Origin: JBKHYJ01 sp046565505
Lineage (GTDB): Bacteria > Acidobacteriota > Blastocatellia > UBA7656
NCBI GenBank assembly: GCA_046565505.1
Contig: JBKHYJ010000119.1
Coordinates: 1-28,953, forward strand
Length of the DNA stretch: 28,953 nucleotides
Direction: 5' to 3'
The notes beneath the pieces are model-generated. The model did not search any database, had not been told where the DNA came from, and saw only the letters and a program-made list of their open reading frames with translations. Every line of letters starts with the position of its first letter. Position 1 is the first letter of the stretch. A program made the position numbers and the translations under genes. Positions 26,973-28,953 of the stretch are shown piece by piece.

Positions 26973-27632
26973 ATGTCAACTTCAGTTAATAGCAGCAGCA
27001 AAATCGAGTGGGGTCCGCGAATAGACCTGAGCAATTTGCCTGACGTGTTCGCCCCGCAGGTCGTCCCGCCCTTCACCCCGCCGCGACCCGGAATCGACAA
27101 CCTTGGCATCGTCTCGACGGACACTTTCATGGTCCCGGGCAAGGGCGAATTCACGGTCGAGTTCAAAGGCTACGTCCGCGTCGCCCGCTCCAAGCCAACC
27201 ACGGACGAATGGGTCACCTCCGAGGTCTATACGAACCTGATCGAAATGTGCATGCGCGGCGAGTCGCCGGAGATAGGGTCGATCATCGTGACACTCAACT
27301 CCGAATGTCTCTCGACCGGGATGCTGAAGACGCCTTTCGCCGACATGGAGTGCGCGCAGCCGGAGAAGGCCTGTCGCATGGCGGTCTCGGCCGTGTTCGA
27401 CATGCCGCAGGCGGGCGTCAAGCTCTTCAACAAAGAGCCGATACTGTTGACAATCGACAACGTGAAGGCTATTCCTCCGGCGGGCAACCCCGGCAAGGGG
27501 CAGATCTATCAACTGCTGCCTCTATACAACGTCAGCGATCCGAATGGCTCTCCCGCGGCTTACATTACAGGCCTGAAATTCGCGATGGGGACTTACATGA
27601 CAGAGGCCGAGCTGGAAGCCCTTCGCCACTGA
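26973..27632 (+). CDS. Conserved-looking protein of unknown function (219 aa)
   Basis: This 219-residue protein lacks a signal peptide and membrane helices. The ATG at 26973 is chosen since AAAGGAG lies 8 nt upstream; a GTG at 26964 overlaps that site. The N-terminal 50 residues are proline-rich (PQVVPPFTPPRPG). The remainder has a regular beta-type pattern: MVPGKGEFTVEFKGYVRV, EVYTNLIEMCMRG, LFNKEPILLTIDNVKAIPPAG, GQIYQLLPLYNVSDPNG and YITGLKFAMGTYMTEAELEAL. From memory this resembles an uncharacterised domain family (possibly DUF6073) seen in actinobacterial genomes, but I could not verify this. Five cysteines are present, including a C-x-x-x-x-x-C spacing near residues 122-130. It sits in the middle of a run of three unknown genes, each with its own ribosome binding site, downstream of the enediyne cassette. 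Confidence 0.83.
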   Translation: MSTSVNSSSKIEWGPRIDLSNLPDVFAPQVVPPFTPPRPGIDNLGIVSTDTFMVPGKGEFTVEFKGYVRVARSKPTTDEWVTSEVYTNLIEMCMRGESPEIGSIIVTLNSECLSTGMLKTPFADMECAQPEKACRMAVSAVFDMPQAGVKLFNKEPILLTIDNVKAIPPAGNPGKGQIYQLLPLYNVSDPNGSPAAYITGLKFAMGTYMTEAELEALRH

Positions 27633-27720
27633 GGTCGAGCGCCGACGGCAAGGACATTAATAAATCTGGCGCGCTCCGATGATCGAATGCGTCGCCTTGA
27701 AATTACTTAAGGAGGTTCTT

Positions 27721-28494
27721 ATGGGAGTTCTAAGTTTACATAACGAAGGGCCACCGCTTGAGTTCGGGAATGACACCAAGGCGATCTGCCAGGGAATGGC
27801 GGTCGGCGAAGAAGCAACCTCGGCACTGCTCAAGTCGCTGGCGGATTGCCTCAATGCGCTCGCGGCGATGGACGACACGGTCGGCCACATCGTAAACATA
27901 TGGGGCGCGGGACCGCCGCCCGGCGCGATGCCCCCGAACGGCGCGGACGCTTCGCATGGCCCGCCGACTAACGGGGCATCCCAACATGGCGGCCCCGACG
28001 TGCGGCAGAGCTTCCTGCGCAGCTATGAGGCGCTCGCCCCCACGGTGGACCGCATCGACCTGGCCCTGCATAAGTATCGCGCGCTGAATGCCTACGCCCG
28101 CAGCGCGGCGGAGGCGGGGCGCGGAATAGAGTTTCAGGCCGCGCTGACCCGCAACGCAGGGTGTGATTTCGAGACGCTCGTCAACCGTAGGATCGAGCTG
28201 CTGCGAAGGCTGAAGGTGAGGATCAAGGTGCTCAAAAACTTCCAAGCGGCGGGCGTCAGGATGCTGGAAACCTTCGATTTCCCGGAGTTCTTCCTGGTCT
28301 TCATGCAGCCGATACGAGACGTGGCGATTTCGGTGAATGAGCTTTACAGCGAAGTCGTGCGCAGCGCCCTCGCCTCTCACCAGACGTTGTTCCAGGTCAG
28401 CCGCCTCCAGGGAGAGGACATAGATACGCGGGCTACTGATATAGCGTCAAAGATCGGGGCACAGGCCGCCGGCGCTATTGCCACCGGCGATTAG
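27721..28494 (+). CDS. Unknown mostly helical cytoplasmic protein (257 aa)
   Basis: This protein is not recognised. The ATG at 27721 has a perfect AAGGAGG (27709-27715) with spacing 5; an in-frame ATG at 27679 would add 14 residues without a site. The N-terminal 55 residues are helical (AICQGMAVGEEATSALLKSL). A Gly/Pro/Asn-rich flexible segment follows (about residues 60-95: GPPPGAMPPNG and the like). From about residue 100 to the end it is strongly helical with heptad-like leucines and charges (RRIELLRRLKVRIKVLKNFQ, DVAISVNELYSEVVRSALAS), suggesting a coiled coil or helical bundle. No signal peptide, catalytic motif or transmembrane helix is visible. It lies 88 nt after the 219-residue unknown gene. 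Together with the two preceding genes it may form a functional set, which is inferred from spacing and equal style. Confidence 0.82.
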   Translation: MGVLSLHNEGPPLEFGNDTKAICQGMAVGEEATSALLKSLADCLNALAAMDDTVGHIVNIWGAGPPPGAMPPNGADASHGPPTNGASQHGGPDVRQSFLRSYEALAPTVDRIDLALHKYRALNAYARSAAEAGRGIEFQAALTRNAGCDFETLVNRRIELLRRLKVRIKVLKNFQAAGVRMLETFDFPEFFLVFMQPIRDVAISVNELYSEVVRSALASHQTLFQVSRLQGEDIDTRATDIASKIGAQAAGAIATGD

Positions 28495-28830
28495 CCCTCT
28501 TGAGGGTGGCCGGGTCGGCGTCTGTGAACACCCATGTCGCCCAAACCAAGCTGGTCCCGGCCCTCGCCACAACGGCCCCGCACGGCGGGGAGTTGAGTGG
28601 CCAAAGTCAGGACTGTACCCGCGCTTGATAGTGTCTACGTAATCACAGGTCTCAACAAGACACGTCGCGCGGTGCCACATCTATATGCTTAGGCGTGAAA
28701 TACGCAAAGCAAGACTCGCCCCGAGACTGGCGCGAAGATTGACGTGTCGGTGTGCAACTGCCGCGCGCATAAGAGGGCAGGGCCGGGACACAGCGAATGC
28801 GTGAGCTTGATTGCCAAGGAGGTAAAAGAA
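28495..28830. other. Intergenic region without recognised gene
   Basis: About 340 bases between the 257-residue unknown gene and the partial gene at the window end. A compact hairpin (CCCCGC-acg-GCGGGG, 28576-28590) is present but lacks a T-run. No open frame here has family resemblance. A promoter for the last gene is expected, but no clear -35/-10 pair was found. Confidence 0.5.
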
Positions 28831-28953
28831 ATGAGCAAAAGCGAGATAACGAGGGTAGTGCTGATATTAGCGGTGGTGGCGATAGGGCCTGGCGCGGCGC
28901 GCGGGCAGGGGGTAGTGGATGTGAGGCACGAGAGGCACGTCATAGGCGGGTAC
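28831..28953 (+). CDS. Start of an exported protein, cut by window end
   Basis: The first 41 codons of a gene are visible. AAGGAGG at 28816-28822 precedes the ATG at 28831 with spacing 8. The N-terminus MSKSEITRVVLILAVVAIGP is followed by GAARGQG, a typical Sec signal peptide with probable cleavage near ARG/Q. The mature part begins VVDVRHERHVIGGY and is too short to assign. It has the same plus-strand direction and ribosome binding site style as the preceding unknown genes. Confidence 0.7.
   Translation, partial: MSKSEITRVVLILAVVAIGPGAARGQGVVDVRHERHVIGGY

Noticed and set aside
1..28953. CRISPR array, insertion sequence, integrase, tRNA or rRNA
   Set aside because: No regularly spaced repeats, transposase/integrase motifs, attachment-site repeats or RNA-gene signatures were seen on either strand.

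Overview
The window looks like chromosome from an acidobacterium or a close relative. This rests on three things: an orphan duplicated FtsX/MacB-type permease of the kind abundant in Acidobacteria (4749-7172), an ECF sigma/anti-sigma pair followed by exported TPR/HEAT-repeat proteins, and moderately high G+C with strong AAGGAGG-type ribosome binding sites. The assignment is inference from gene style, not from a marker gene.

Left part (227-7172, plus strand). An ECF sigma factor is followed 14 nt later by its membrane-anchored anti-sigma factor. Two exported repeat proteins (TPR+HEAT, then HEAT) come next, then an 807-residue permease without an ATPase partner. The first four genes are closely packed and probably form one transcription unit. 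A transition zone (7319-8782) holds an MbtH-like domain fused to an unknown C-terminal domain, with no NRPS in view, and a frameshifted ankyrin-repeat gene.

Centre (8891-24244): this is the notable part. The five-gene enediyne 'warhead' cassette is present and intact on the plus strand: UnbL (DUF1702), UnbV (FG-GAP repeats + ASPIC/UnbV domain), UnbU (RnfD/NqrB-like membrane protein), the iterative enediyne polyketide synthase PKSE (KS-AT-ACP-KR-DH-PPTase, 1947 aa) and the hot-dog thioesterase TEBC. A NarL/LuxR-type regulator precedes it. Divergently, on the minus strand across a ~1.3-kb gene-poor interval, lies a second UnbV-UnbU pair in the same order. In characterised systems PKSE and TEBC build and release a C15 polyene, and the Unb proteins are needed for its conversion towards the enediyne core. 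No P450s, glycosyltransferases, halogenases, apoprotein or dedicated resistance gene appears in the window, so this is either a minimal cassette or the edge of a larger cluster.

Right part (24389-28953, plus strand). An AraC-type regulator with an unusual C-terminal extension is followed by three proteins of unknown function: a HEAT-repeat protein with Ca-binding-like loops, a 219-aa protein and a 257-aa helical protein. Each has its own strong Shine-Dalgarno sequence. The start of an exported protein is cut off by the window end. Their proximity to the cassette makes them candidates for product handling or immunity, but nothing in the sequence proves a link. No rRNA, tRNA, CRISPR array, insertion sequence or phage gene was recognised.
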